Both the position numbers and the translations under genes were made by a program. Below, piece after piece: positions 55,801 to 63,330 of a stretch of DNA of 64,000 bases. Location of the stretch: assembly GCA_018798825.1 (NCBI GenBank), contig CP076357.1, positions 496,001 to 560,000 on the forward strand, given 5' to 3'. Source of the stretch: Ochrobactrum sp. BTU1 (GTDB lineage: Bacteria; Pseudomonadota; Alphaproteobacteria; Rhizobiales; Rhizobiaceae). The notes below the pieces were generated by a model, which saw nothing but the letters and a program-made list of their open reading frames with translations, made no database searches and was not told where the DNA came from. Positions within the stretch are counted from its first letter, which is position 1. Each line of letters begins with the position of its first letter.

Positions 55801-57016
55801 CGGTTTCAGTATCCGTGCGGCTATGGCTTTCCTTTTTGCTGAAGACGCCCTTTGAACTCGTATCAAGCTGAGAATAGCCGGTATCGCGGGCTTCAGCGAT
55901 CGTGACATTGTCGGTTGCGCTGAGATCGACCTTGCCCTTGGCATCTATTTTCGAGCCAATAATATTGAGATCATGGGAATTATCTGCATCCGTCTTGTCG
56001 CCGGCTGCAACTCTGACCGAACCGCCAGAACTGATTTCCGAGCCAATATGAGTTTCGGAACCCTGCTTGACTTCGGAGCCGATTGTTTCGGTGCGCTGTT
56101 GGGCAACCGTGATGTTGATATCGTCCCTGGCTTCGAGGCTGACGTCACCGCCGGCCTTCACCTTTGAACCTGATATCAGAATATCGTCGCCAGCTTTGAT
56201 GGACGTGTCACCACCAGACGACAGGTTGGATGTTTGCGCAAAGGTGGAATCGGTCTGCGACATGCGGGTGCCAGCGACGCCATTGACCTTCTTCTCAACA
56301 CCTGCCGCAACAACATTGACCGAGCCCGCTTCTGCTTCAATGCCAAGATTGCCACCGGCTGCAACACTCGAGCCAATAACGTTCACATCCTGTTTGGCGG
56401 TGATCGTCGTGTCTTTGCCCGATTGAACAGTGGTGCCAATCACATTGTCGGAACCATTATTGGTCGCTTTTGCCGTGTCGAGCGTTACACTTTGCCCGCT
56501 GAGATCGACATCATTGCCTGCTTTGACCTCTGCACCGCGCAGGGTCAGATCATTACCCGCTGTAAGGCTCGCATTGCCGCCGGCCTCAACACCACTGCCG
56601 GATTTGACGAAAGTCTCATGACCGATCTGCATCTCGGCTGCACTAATCGTCAGATTTTGCGAGGCCGACAGCGATACGTTGTTACCGGCCGTAAAGCTGC
56701 CACCCGTTGCAAGGATATTGGTCGCATTGAGCTTTAAGTCGGTTTTAGCCTGGATAATGCCAGAATTGCTGACATCACCGACATTCATATCAACCGTGTC
56801 ACCGGAGATGATTGCGCCTGCAACCGTCAAGTTCGCCTTATCGACATTGGCGATGTAGACTGTTGGAACCAGCACTGTGACACCGTTGACCGTCTTCTTC
56901 TCATACCAGACCATCGTCTCGGTCAGATTGGCAATGAGTTCGGGCGAGAGCTTCTCACCGATCGTCAGGCCATTGGCATTGGCAAAGTCGACACCACGAT
57001 CAAGCAGCGTCTTCAT
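52850..57016 (-). CDS. Orphan CdiA-CT module H (beta-type, longest open cassette)
   Basis: 1388 codons from an internal Met (MKTLLDRGVDFANANG). CdiA sequence continues in frame to ~57245, where it meets an IS481-type transposase end. The order is ETMVWYEKKTVNG, haemagglutinin repeats identical to cassette E until ~55090, then the beta backbone and pre-toxin as in cassette D. The unique ~100-residue C-terminus follows GNAYQYNMKIHQS, with PFLQAREILSSSPKVTPDPR and YFRYEGAGLEMIYNPSTGQV. The fold is unknown to me. This cassette shows directly that alpha-type repeats can be joined to a beta-type toxin entry region. Confidence 0.7.
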   Translation of the reverse strand: MKTLLDRGVDFANANGLTIGEKLSPELIANLTETMVWYEKKTVNGVTVLVPTVYIANVDKANLTVAGAIISGDTVDMNVGDVSNSGIIQAKTDLKLNATNILATGGSFTAGNNVSLSASQNLTISAAEMQIGHETFVKSGSGVEAGGNASLTAGNDLTLRGAEVKAGNDVDLSGQSVTLDTAKATNNGSDNVIGTTVQSGKDTTITAKQDVNVIGSSVAAGGNLGIEAEAGSVNVVAAGVEKKVNGVAGTRMSQTDSTFAQTSNLSSGGDTSIKAGDDILISGSKVKAGGDVSLEARDDINITVAQQRTETIGSEVKQGSETHIGSEISSGGSVRVAAGDKTDADNSHDLNIIGSKIDAKGKVDLSATDNVTIAEARDTGYSQLDTSSKGVFSKKESHSRTDTETAVGSSISGGNGVDITSGNDTTISASNIQAGTADNKADLNIDAGGDLIIASGKETVETDASKSKSGLLSKKSDKSHTYDETTVASELGASGNVNLNAGDNVVIAGSRVIAGDDIAIEGDSVSIIGAQERHDASSSSKKSGLGAGSGDGFYSIWGKEEKSSSENIVANVGSALSAGNDVSIKARETDVNIIGSHVQAGNDIALDAARDVNILPGAESYASEDKEKRSGFGVQLSSGNGSASIGIGFGSAKTEASEGAETNAVSSLNAGRDVIITAGRDANLQAAQVVAGSTVDIIAERDVNLLSAQDKTNYEFMHQELFVGVTATVSSQAAAAVGNAYEAGKRVGDGSTANSIAMATIAGINGKYVYDVLSGANETNNWNPGGQLLSGSLSVGFQYSKNSAEGSTSTPVVTTINAGDTVIIEAGRDINAVGAQVSAGYDQYGLPTGGRGDIALIAGNDINLESAKATSENSSKNVSGGVSIDLLNPGVNFNYGQGKGNDTTLTNINTHVTGSGTVYINSGNDTNLRGATVSGETVIADIGGDLNIESQLDTATAKANQVNVSGGVGTNAQGQTSGGISGSYQTAKGDAAIVSERSGIHAGEGGFDIKVDGNTKLTGGLITSEADPENNRLETGTLEFEDLDTHSKWKADTYGGGFGASGPLVSPPIKEGESETGKALSAVSPGEIIITNPDSQQQNIDDLRRDTTETNTSLPGIPDLQKLLSEQLKTQQLYDDAAAKAAKMIGDYAVKRAEEALKSGNVAEYDFWARGGPGPNILHAIAGGLLGGVTDFNGMLTGMLGGASSSYLAHEIENLVGQFVRDAGLTGSAADLMVNTITGSILQGLGATTGGSGAAYAGNAYQYNMKIHQSIEDRLKAAREGGGSKIEGPIRGGNGAGGRGSANAGRPIEFDGQFYSADGFKFSKSYYEYLYGSGRPAPFLQAREILSSSPKVTPDPRGAPGYFRYEGAGLEMIYNPSTGQVGHIQPIK
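53240..55090. repeat. CDI backbone repeat, beta type (cassette H; partner in D)
   Basis: Nearly identical to about 43320-45170 in cassette D. It encodes the alternative lower backbone and the LPGIPDLQKLLSEQ pre-toxin, distinct from the alpha type used by B, E and I. Confidence 0.82.
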
Positions 57017-57249
57017 CTGCTCGATGGCATCACTTCCTGGTATAAATGAACCTTTGCCAAGCCCCTGATTGACGAGTTGGCGCAGTTGCTGATCGATCAG
57101 CTGGTTCTCAAAATAGGCGTCTCCCAGAAACGGGATTTCCCGATCAGGCTTATAACCGATGCGATTGATAAAATAGCCCGAGCCATAAAACTTGCCGACA
57201 TCGAGGAACTCAGCGCGGGTCTCATAAAGGAATAGCTGTCCTGGAACTG

Positions 57250-57431
57250 TGCCGCGATCACGCGCAGTTGCGCTCTCACCTGAAAGACTCCATCGCAGCC
57301 TACAATTTCAGACGAAGGCTAAAGACCCTTCGAGGCCTTACGCCTTACGAGTTCATCTGCAAACAATGGACAAATCAACCGGAACGTTCACACTCAATCC
57401 GATCCATCAAATGCCGGGACCGAACATCTAA
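57250..57431 (+). pseudogene. IS481-family transposase C-terminal fragment
   Basis: The + strand reads AQLRSHLKDSIAAYNFRRRL, KTLRGLTPYEFICKQWTNQP and HQMPGPNI-stop, the conserved end of IS481-type transposases. It breaks the CdiA sequence of cassette H on its 5' side. Confidence 0.8.
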
Positions 57432-57467
57432 TATCCAACTATAAGTCAACGACACATCAAAACCATT

Positions 57468-57689
57468 CTAGATCACTATCGGCTTATAAGAAAATGCCTT
57501 ATTTATGATTTCATCCGGTGTCATTTCTGGGCCATCTGGAAAGAAAACATAGTCCGTGATTGCAGGATCTGGACTCATTTCCGATAGGCGTTGAAATATA
57601 TTATCAACCTCCTCCTCACTAAGTACGTCACGATTTGAGTAATACTCAGTAAGGAGCTGAAGAGCTTCTGTTTTTCTATCAATGGCCAT
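57468..57689 (-). CDS. Colicin-E9-immunity-like protein I (Im9 family)
   Basis: A 73-residue acidic protein. ALQLLTEYYSNRDVLSEEEV, then DPAITDYVFFPDGPEMTPDE and IINKAF follow the pattern of colicin/pyocin DNase immunity proteins (Im2/7/8/9), including the region equivalent to the conserved DxxYYP helix-III motif (here DYVFFP). It starts directly after the stop of the DNase toxin. It should bind and block that DNase in the producer. Confidence 0.75.
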   Translation of the reverse strand: MAIDRKTEALQLLTEYYSNRDVLSEEEVDNIFQRLSEMSPDPAITDYVFFPDGPEMTPDEIINKAFSYKPIVI

Positions 57690-60083
57690 TTATTTACCGC
57701 GAATATGGTTAAGGGGTGTTCTAATAACGATATTATTCATATCGTAAACGCCACCCGCATTCTGAATTTCCTGATTATGATCCAGTTCATATCTCTGACG
57801 CTTACCAACTTGTTGCGTCGATGGTGCAAATGGAGCGTTTCCTTTCCGCATTTCAGATAGATTAGCGGTTGAGAATTGTTTATTCAACACGGGATCGTTT
57901 GCTGCAGCCTTCCAGAACTCTTCTCGGAAATGATCGAAATTGCGGAACTCTCTTCCAGCAAGCTGTTCTGCAATCTGGCTCGGTACCTTTCCTGCATTTC
58001 CATTGCTGCCTTTGAGCCAAGTGACACCATCGTTGATTAACGGGAGGTTACCGCCATACGATGCAACTCCCGGCTCTAATCGCTTCGCAGATCCAACCGT
58101 TGAGGGGGTCGGTAACAGTTTAATGCTCTTCGCCGCCTGCTCAAGGGCATTTTCGACTTGCTTTGTTGCAACAGCCGCGCTGCCTAATGTTAGCGATCCG
58201 CCACCAAGCGCCTCACCCGCAGCCATCTCACCTAAAGCAATACCAGCTTCGTTAAGACAGACCAGATTCGCCAGACATGCGGCTATTGTTGGCGACGCTT
58301 CCGCTAGGGGCCCTGCTGCCAAGGCGACAATAGTCATTATTCGAGCTGTACTGACGTTATTTGCAACCGTATCGGCGTGAGCATTCGCATAGCCGTTCAG
58401 TGTGTTCGCAAATACAAGACGGTCTTCCGCGCTCATGTTGGAGCTGGCTACCTGGACAGCCGCTACGATCTGATTGAGCTGCCCTCCAGCAAGGCCATTA
58501 ATCCCAGCAACTCCCGTCTGAAACAGACCCTTTGCAAGGTTTTCAGCCGCGCTGTTTATTGCACGGTTTCGCTCGGCTTGAGACAATCCTGTTTGTTGCG
58601 AAATTCCATTTAGCAGAAACGCTGCGTCCAACGTTGCGGTACTAGAATTATATGCCAGGTGCATCAAGCCATTGAACTGACTTGAATTGGTTTTCCTTAG
58701 TTCCTGTAGTTTCTCCTTAGAATGCTGGCTCAATCCTTCGAGCTGCTGCGCAATGGCATCGCCTCCCTGACGATAGGCAGCTGCTACGTTGAAATAGGAA
58801 CTGAATTCGGGGGTGTTGGGGACGATTCCTGAGTTTCGCAGGTCATTCAGATTGGGGCTGCAGAGAACATAATATGACATCTGCTGCTGCAAGCGCCCCT
58901 GCGCATCGGTAAGTTGCTGCAACTGTAAAGCTGTCAGGCTTCCACCAGTCGCCAGAATATTGTTAAGCGTCTGGATTGTGCTCAGATTCTCTCTAATTTG
59001 CTGTTCAGCACTGGCGAGGATGCCTTGTCGAGCCGCCTCGTAGGCTTCTGAGCCTATCGTCTTGCCAGCCAATTCGCCCTTGAATCGGATGGTACAGCCG
59101 TTAGCCGCATTAGCCCGTCCAACAACAAAATCCCACAGACTTCCATTTTGAGGACCTGTGCAAACGGCCAGTGAGTCTGGGTCGATATCCTCCAGTCGCC
59201 TTGCAAGCTCTCGCGCTTCGCGGGCGCTGTTTTCGTTCAACGTGCCCTTTTCGACCAAGCGGTCAATATAACTAACTGTCTTTTCCGCGAGGTCTCTCAC
59301 GGCTTCGAGACTGGTATCAGACAAATAGTACTCGATCTCGACATGCTTATCCTTGGTGATCTCGTAGGCTTTGTCAGGATCACGGTTAAGGGCTGCGAGG
59401 TCTTCGGTCTGGCCAGATGCTTCAAGCTCTGCCTGTTTGTCCTTGTCTCTAATGATGATCTCGCCCGGTCCGACCGTTGCGCGCACTTCCTGCCGCGTAT
59501 CGTCGAGCTGATAGGTGCCTTCCGCCGTTGTTTTTGGCTGCGACGTCTGATCCGGCTGCTGCTGTTTGTTGCCGTCAGCATCCTTCGGTGTCAGGTCGAT
59601 ATTGGCCTGAATGTCAAAGCCTTCATATTTCTTAGAGCCGGAGAAATCCTCATGAGTGAGCGTACCAGTATCGAGCGTCAGATCGCCGCTTTCTGAGATG
59701 ATCTTGCCTGCACCAAGATGCGTATTGCCTTCGACGTACACATCCATCTCGCTCTTGGAAACGAGGCCGGACTGTTCGCCGATCCAGTTGGTTTCACCTG
59801 ATCCTGTGCCATAGCCCGGCGAAACACCCGTGACCTTTGGCATTCCTCCGGTCAATGAACCGCTGACGCCAAACGAAGTCGACTTGTTCGAGCTTTCACC
59901 GGTGTCAGGAACCGAGATGATGTTGAGATCACGCCCGACATTGGCGGTGATAGTCTCACCTTCGACGACAGCACCCTTCAGATTCGTGTCACGACCGGAT
60001 TCAATATTGATGTTTACCTGAGCCGGTGACGTGGGTGTTAACCTGCGTCGTGCCTTCGCTGTTCGACTTGCCTGAACTGCCAT
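57690..60083 (-). CDS. Orphan CdiA-CT module I with colicin-E9/pyocin-like HNH DNase
   Basis: The first ~23 residues are out-of-frame repeat; homology starts at the same 1-nt insertion as in module B. An alpha-type pre-toxin (IEYYLSDTS) and a long helical region follow. The C-terminal ~100 residues (GKVPSQIAEQLAGREFRNFD, HFREEFWKAAANDPVLNKQF, GKRQRYELDHNQEIQNAGGV, YDMNNIVIRTPLNHIRGK) match the colicin E9 DNase domain. The E9 FELHH is YELDH here, and the final HIDIHRGK is shortened to HIRGK, so one or two metal or catalytic His differ. An Im9-like gene follows. Confidence 0.82.
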   Translation of the reverse strand: MAVQASRTAKARRRLTPTSPAQVNINIESGRDTNLKGAVVEGETITANVGRDLNIISVPDTGESSNKSTSFGVSGSLTGGMPKVTGVSPGYGTGSGETNWIGEQSGLVSKSEMDVYVEGNTHLGAGKIISESGDLTLDTGTLTHEDFSGSKKYEGFDIQANIDLTPKDADGNKQQQPDQTSQPKTTAEGTYQLDDTRQEVRATVGPGEIIIRDKDKQAELEASGQTEDLAALNRDPDKAYEITKDKHVEIEYYLSDTSLEAVRDLAEKTVSYIDRLVEKGTLNENSAREARELARRLEDIDPDSLAVCTGPQNGSLWDFVVGRANAANGCTIRFKGELAGKTIGSEAYEAARQGILASAEQQIRENLSTIQTLNNILATGGSLTALQLQQLTDAQGRLQQQMSYYVLCSPNLNDLRNSGIVPNTPEFSSYFNVAAAYRQGGDAIAQQLEGLSQHSKEKLQELRKTNSSQFNGLMHLAYNSSTATLDAAFLLNGISQQTGLSQAERNRAINSAAENLAKGLFQTGVAGINGLAGGQLNQIVAAVQVASSNMSAEDRLVFANTLNGYANAHADTVANNVSTARIMTIVALAAGPLAEASPTIAACLANLVCLNEAGIALGEMAAGEALGGGSLTLGSAAVATKQVENALEQAAKSIKLLPTPSTVGSAKRLEPGVASYGGNLPLINDGVTWLKGSNGNAGKVPSQIAEQLAGREFRNFDHFREEFWKAAANDPVLNKQFSTANLSEMRKGNAPFAPSTQQVGKRQRYELDHNQEIQNAGGVYDMNNIVIRTPLNHIRGK

Positions 60084-62223
60084 TCACGCTTCCGTTGACG
60101 CCAAAACCTACTGCGTTCAATGACACTCCGGCTGACACACCGACACTTGCACCAGCAGACTTGCTGGACGAGGATGAACTGTTGGTTGCCTGCGCACTTT
60201 CGAGATTGATATCGTTGCCGGCTTTCAGGCTGATATCGCCGGCACCACCAGAAAGCAGACCATTTTCGTCATAGCCCGCAACAATCTGTGCGCCATGGCT
60301 GTTGATGTCACCCGATTTGGCTTCAATGGAAACACTGTTGCCACCGCGAATGCCTGTAACGACCGGAACCGAGCTTGCTGCACTTTCCTTCGATTTCGAA
60401 TATTCAAAACCGATGCCAACCGACGCGGAGGCTATGTTGCCATAGTTGCCGTTGGCATCCGGCATCACCATAGATGAGAGATTGTTGATCGCATCATAAG
60501 CTTTAAGGCCAGCAAAGCCTGCATTGGCTGCGGAATACCCGTCTGACACATTGGCAACCTTGCCAGCCGCATCAGCAATACTTTTGGCCGAACTGACAAG
60601 ACCGGTGGAAACTGTCGCGGTTATGCCCGCAAAGAGCTCCTCGTGCATATGCTCGTAATTGGTCTTGTCCTGAGCCGCGAGAAGATTGACATCGCGCTCC
60701 GCGGTAATGGCAACATCATTTTCGGCTTCAACAAGTGCGGCTTGAAGGTTCGCATCGCGGCCCGCATTGATGATGACGTTGTTGCCAGCTTGTAGACTGG
60801 AGACAGCATTGGTCTCAGCACCTTGCTTCGTTTCGTCTTTCGACGAACCAAATCCGATGCCGATGGAAGCGCTGCCTTCGCTGGACTTCACCTGAACACC
60901 GAAGCCTGAGCGCTTTTCCTTGTCTTCGGACGCGTAGCTTTCCGCACCGGGCAGAATATTAACGTCACGCGCCGCATCGAGCGCGATGTCGTTTCCGGCT
61001 TCAACTCTCGAGCCTACAATATTAACATCACTCTCGCGGGCTTTGATGGAAACATCATTTCCAGCCGAAAGCGCAGAACCGACATTTGCGACAATGTTCT
61101 CGCTGCTGCTTTTCTCTTCCTTGCCCCAGATCGAGTAGAAGCCGTCGCCTGAGCCCGCACCAAGCCCGGACTTCTTGGATGAAGACGAGGCATCGTGGCG
61201 TTCCTGCGCACCTATGATCGAGACACTGTCACCTTCGATCGCGATATCGTCGCCAGCCGTGACCTTGGAACCTGCAATGACGACATTATCGCCAGCATTG
61301 AGGTTCACATTGCCAGAAGCACCAAGCTCGGATGCAACAGTCGTTTCATCGTAAGTATGGCTCTTGTCACTCTTCTTCGACAAAAGGCCTGATTTTGATT
61401 TGGATGCATCTGTTTCAACGGTGTCTTTGCCGGATGCGATAATCAGATCGCCACCGGCATCGATATTGAGATCAGCCTTGTTATCTGCCGTTCCCGCCTG
61501 AATGTTTGAGGCAGAGATCGTTGTATCGTTGCCTGAAGCGATATCGACGCCGCCGCCGCCGCTGATCGATGATCCAACAGCGGTCTCCGTGTCCGTGCGG
61601 CTATGGCTTTCCTTTTTGCTGAGAATGCCCTTTGAACTCGTATCAAGCTGAGAATAGCCGGTATCGCGGGCTTCAGCGATCGTAACATTGTCGGTTGCGC
61701 TGAGATCGACCTTGCCTTTGGCATCTATCTTCGAGCCGATAATGTTGAGATCATGGGAATTATCGGCATCCGTCTTGTCGCCGGCTGCAACACTGACCGA
61801 GCCGCCAGAACTGATTTCCGAGCCAATATGCGTTTCGGAACCCTGCTTGACTTCGGAGCCGATTGTTTCGGTGCGCTGTTGGGCAACCGTGATGTTGATA
61901 TCGTCCCTGGCTTCGAGGCTGACGTCACCGCCGGCCTTCACCTTTGAACCTGATATCAGAATATCGTCGCCAGCTTTGATGGACGTGTCACCACCAGACG
62001 ACAGGTTGGATGTTTGCGCAAAGGTGGAATCGGTCTGCGACATGCGGGTGCCAGCGACGCCATTGACCTTCTTCTCAACACCTGCCGCAACAACATTGAC
62101 CGAGCCCGCTTCTGCTTCAATGCCAAGATTGCCACCGGCTGCAACACTCGAGCCAATAACGTTCACATCCTGTTTGGCGGTGATCGTCGTGTCTTTGCCC
62201 GATTGAACAGTGGTGCCAATCAC
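60001..62223 (-). CDS. CdiA haemagglutinin-repeat backbone of cassette I (fragment)
   Basis: 740 residues beginning at an internal GTG in a frame open from the junction at ~62280. Alpha-type repeats nearly identical to cassettes B and E, with local differences (VKSSEGSASIGIGFG, VGSRVEAGNDIAL). It ends out of frame at HVTGSGKHQY because of the extra T at ~60013. The 5' end joins an IS630-type transposase start. No secretion signal. Confidence 0.75.
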   Translation of the reverse strand: MIGTTVQSGKDTTITAKQDVNVIGSSVAAGGNLGIEAEAGSVNVVAAGVEKKVNGVAGTRMSQTDSTFAQTSNLSSGGDTSIKAGDDILISGSKVKAGGDVSLEARDDINITVAQQRTETIGSEVKQGSETHIGSEISSGGSVSVAAGDKTDADNSHDLNIIGSKIDAKGKVDLSATDNVTIAEARDTGYSQLDTSSKGILSKKESHSRTDTETAVGSSISGGGGVDIASGNDTTISASNIQAGTADNKADLNIDAGGDLIIASGKDTVETDASKSKSGLLSKKSDKSHTYDETTVASELGASGNVNLNAGDNVVIAGSKVTAGDDIAIEGDSVSIIGAQERHDASSSSKKSGLGAGSGDGFYSIWGKEEKSSSENIVANVGSALSAGNDVSIKARESDVNIVGSRVEAGNDIALDAARDVNILPGAESYASEDKEKRSGFGVQVKSSEGSASIGIGFGSSKDETKQGAETNAVSSLQAGNNVIINAGRDANLQAALVEAENDVAITAERDVNLLAAQDKTNYEHMHEELFAGITATVSTGLVSSAKSIADAAGKVANVSDGYSAANAGFAGLKAYDAINNLSSMVMPDANGNYGNIASASVGIGFEYSKSKESAASSVPVVTGIRGGNSVSIEAKSGDINSHGAQIVAGYDENGLLSGGAGDISLKAGNDINLESAQATNSSSSSSKSAGASVGVSAGVSLNAVGFGVNGSVNGSSGKSNSEGTTQVNTHVTGSGKHQY

Positions 62224-62280
62224 ATTGTCGGAACCATTATTGGTCGCTTTTGCCGTGTCGAGCGTTACACTTTGCCCGCT

Positions 62281-62354
62281 GAACGCGCCGACATGCCTTC
62301 CCCTGACGCAGCCAGAGCGCGGCTACGCAGATCATCACTGAAAGCCCGGGTCAT
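62281..62354 (-). pseudogene. IS630-family transposase N-terminal fragment
   Basis: ATG at 62354 opens MTRAFSDDLRSRALAASGEG, then MSARSAG, the start of IS630-type transposases, before it runs into the CdiA repeat out of frame. Confidence 0.7.
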
Positions 62355-62550
62355 ATTGCCTCCAACCAAATCACCAGTCGGAGCGATGGAATCAGAATTC
62401 GGCGACCAAGGGAATCCTCAACGCGATTCCGCGTTCAATGGACGCGCTCTAGAAAAACCTGTGTAAATTCAGGTGAAACTCAACAGCCCATACTTCAACC
62501 CTATAAAGAAGGCTTTATCCAAGTTGAAAGCCCTTTTGCCTTGGTGACTA

Positions 62551-63114
62551 TTACATTCGAAAAGCTTCACCGCTCGATATAGCTAGGGCACGATTTATAT
62601 GCTCCATACCTATATATGGAGCAAATCCCAGATGCTCTCCATTTCGAAATCCATCATGATAAATCTGAAGTTTCTCAACATCCCCTAATATTGCTAAGGC
62701 GGCCAAATGCCATATTGGCCGGGCCCCAGGAGCGCTCGTCGGAAGCAAAGAATACTCCTTCAACGCGTTTTCTAAGTTCTGGCATTGTGCCCAAATCAAC
62801 GCCGAATCCGATGCTTCCTTTACATTATTAACGGTCAGATTTTCGGCTCTTACATCAATATTCTTCAATGACCGGACAAGTGGATAATAGGATTTATCTT
62901 CTCCGAATATTATCGAACAAGCATCAGAGAATTTATCCGTCGATAAAGAGAGCATCCCGCCTATTTTCTGCTGACCCCGAATTTTATCGAAGCTGAAAAT
63001 CCACTGAACAACACGGTCTTCAAGAATATAATTCGCAAAAGCGTTGTTTAATTCATCCTCATCTATGATCCATCCAAGTGACAGGATTGTCGGTTCAAGT
63101 TGATCTTCTTTCAT
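62551..63114 (-). CDS. Putative CDI immunity protein J
   Basis: A 187-residue protein; the ATG overlaps the TGA of toxin J (ATGA). It starts MKEDQLEPTILSLGWIIDED and has LSLSTDKFSDACSIIFGEDK and a helical end with IGMEHINRALAISSGEAF. Cognate role for a PD-(D/E)xK nuclease is inferred from overlap. Family not recognised. Confidence 0.6.
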   Translation of the reverse strand: MKEDQLEPTILSLGWIIDEDELNNAFANYILEDRVVQWIFSFDKIRGQQKIGGMLSLSTDKFSDACSIIFGEDKSYYPLVRSLKNIDVRAENLTVNNVKEASDSALIWAQCQNLENALKEYSLLPTSAPGARPIWHLAALAILGDVEKLQIYHDGFRNGEHLGFAPYIGMEHINRALAISSGEAFRM

Positions 63115-63330
63115 TCTCCTACTCCTGTAAAATTCTTAATTTCAATTGGTATCCCATTCGGGTAACCTTGGTTTTTCAACGGCATATTGGGAATCAACCC
63201 GAACTCGCGTGCCACTTTTCCTCTAGGTATCGCGTTACCATCTTTTATTTGCGGATAGATTTCACTTTGCCTTATCGAAAGGCCAGCATTACCGGTTTTA
63301 ACTTCTATAATGCTTATTTCCCATCCGGGG
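63111..63330 (-). pseudogene. PD-(D/E)xK nuclease toxin J, C-terminal remnant
   Basis: The minus strand reads PGWEISIIEVKTGNAGLSIR, QSEIYPQIKDGNAIPRGKVA and PLKNQGYPNGIPIEIKNF to TGA at 63111. EVKTG is the ExK half of a restriction-endonuclease-like active site; the upstream Asp part and all of CdiA are lost where a Tn3-type transposase begins. Stop and immunity start overlap. Confidence 0.7.

Noticed and set aside
61688..62206. Long + frames (up to 172 codons) repeated opposite each CDI backbone
   Set aside because: They recur wherever the CdiA repeat recurs and read the reverse complement of its NVNI/AGND-type codons; they are shadows.
36478..62280. The periodic repeats as a possible CRISPR or satellite array
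   Set aside because: Repeat units are kilobase-scale coding haemagglutinin modules, without short regularly spaced direct repeats and unique spacers.
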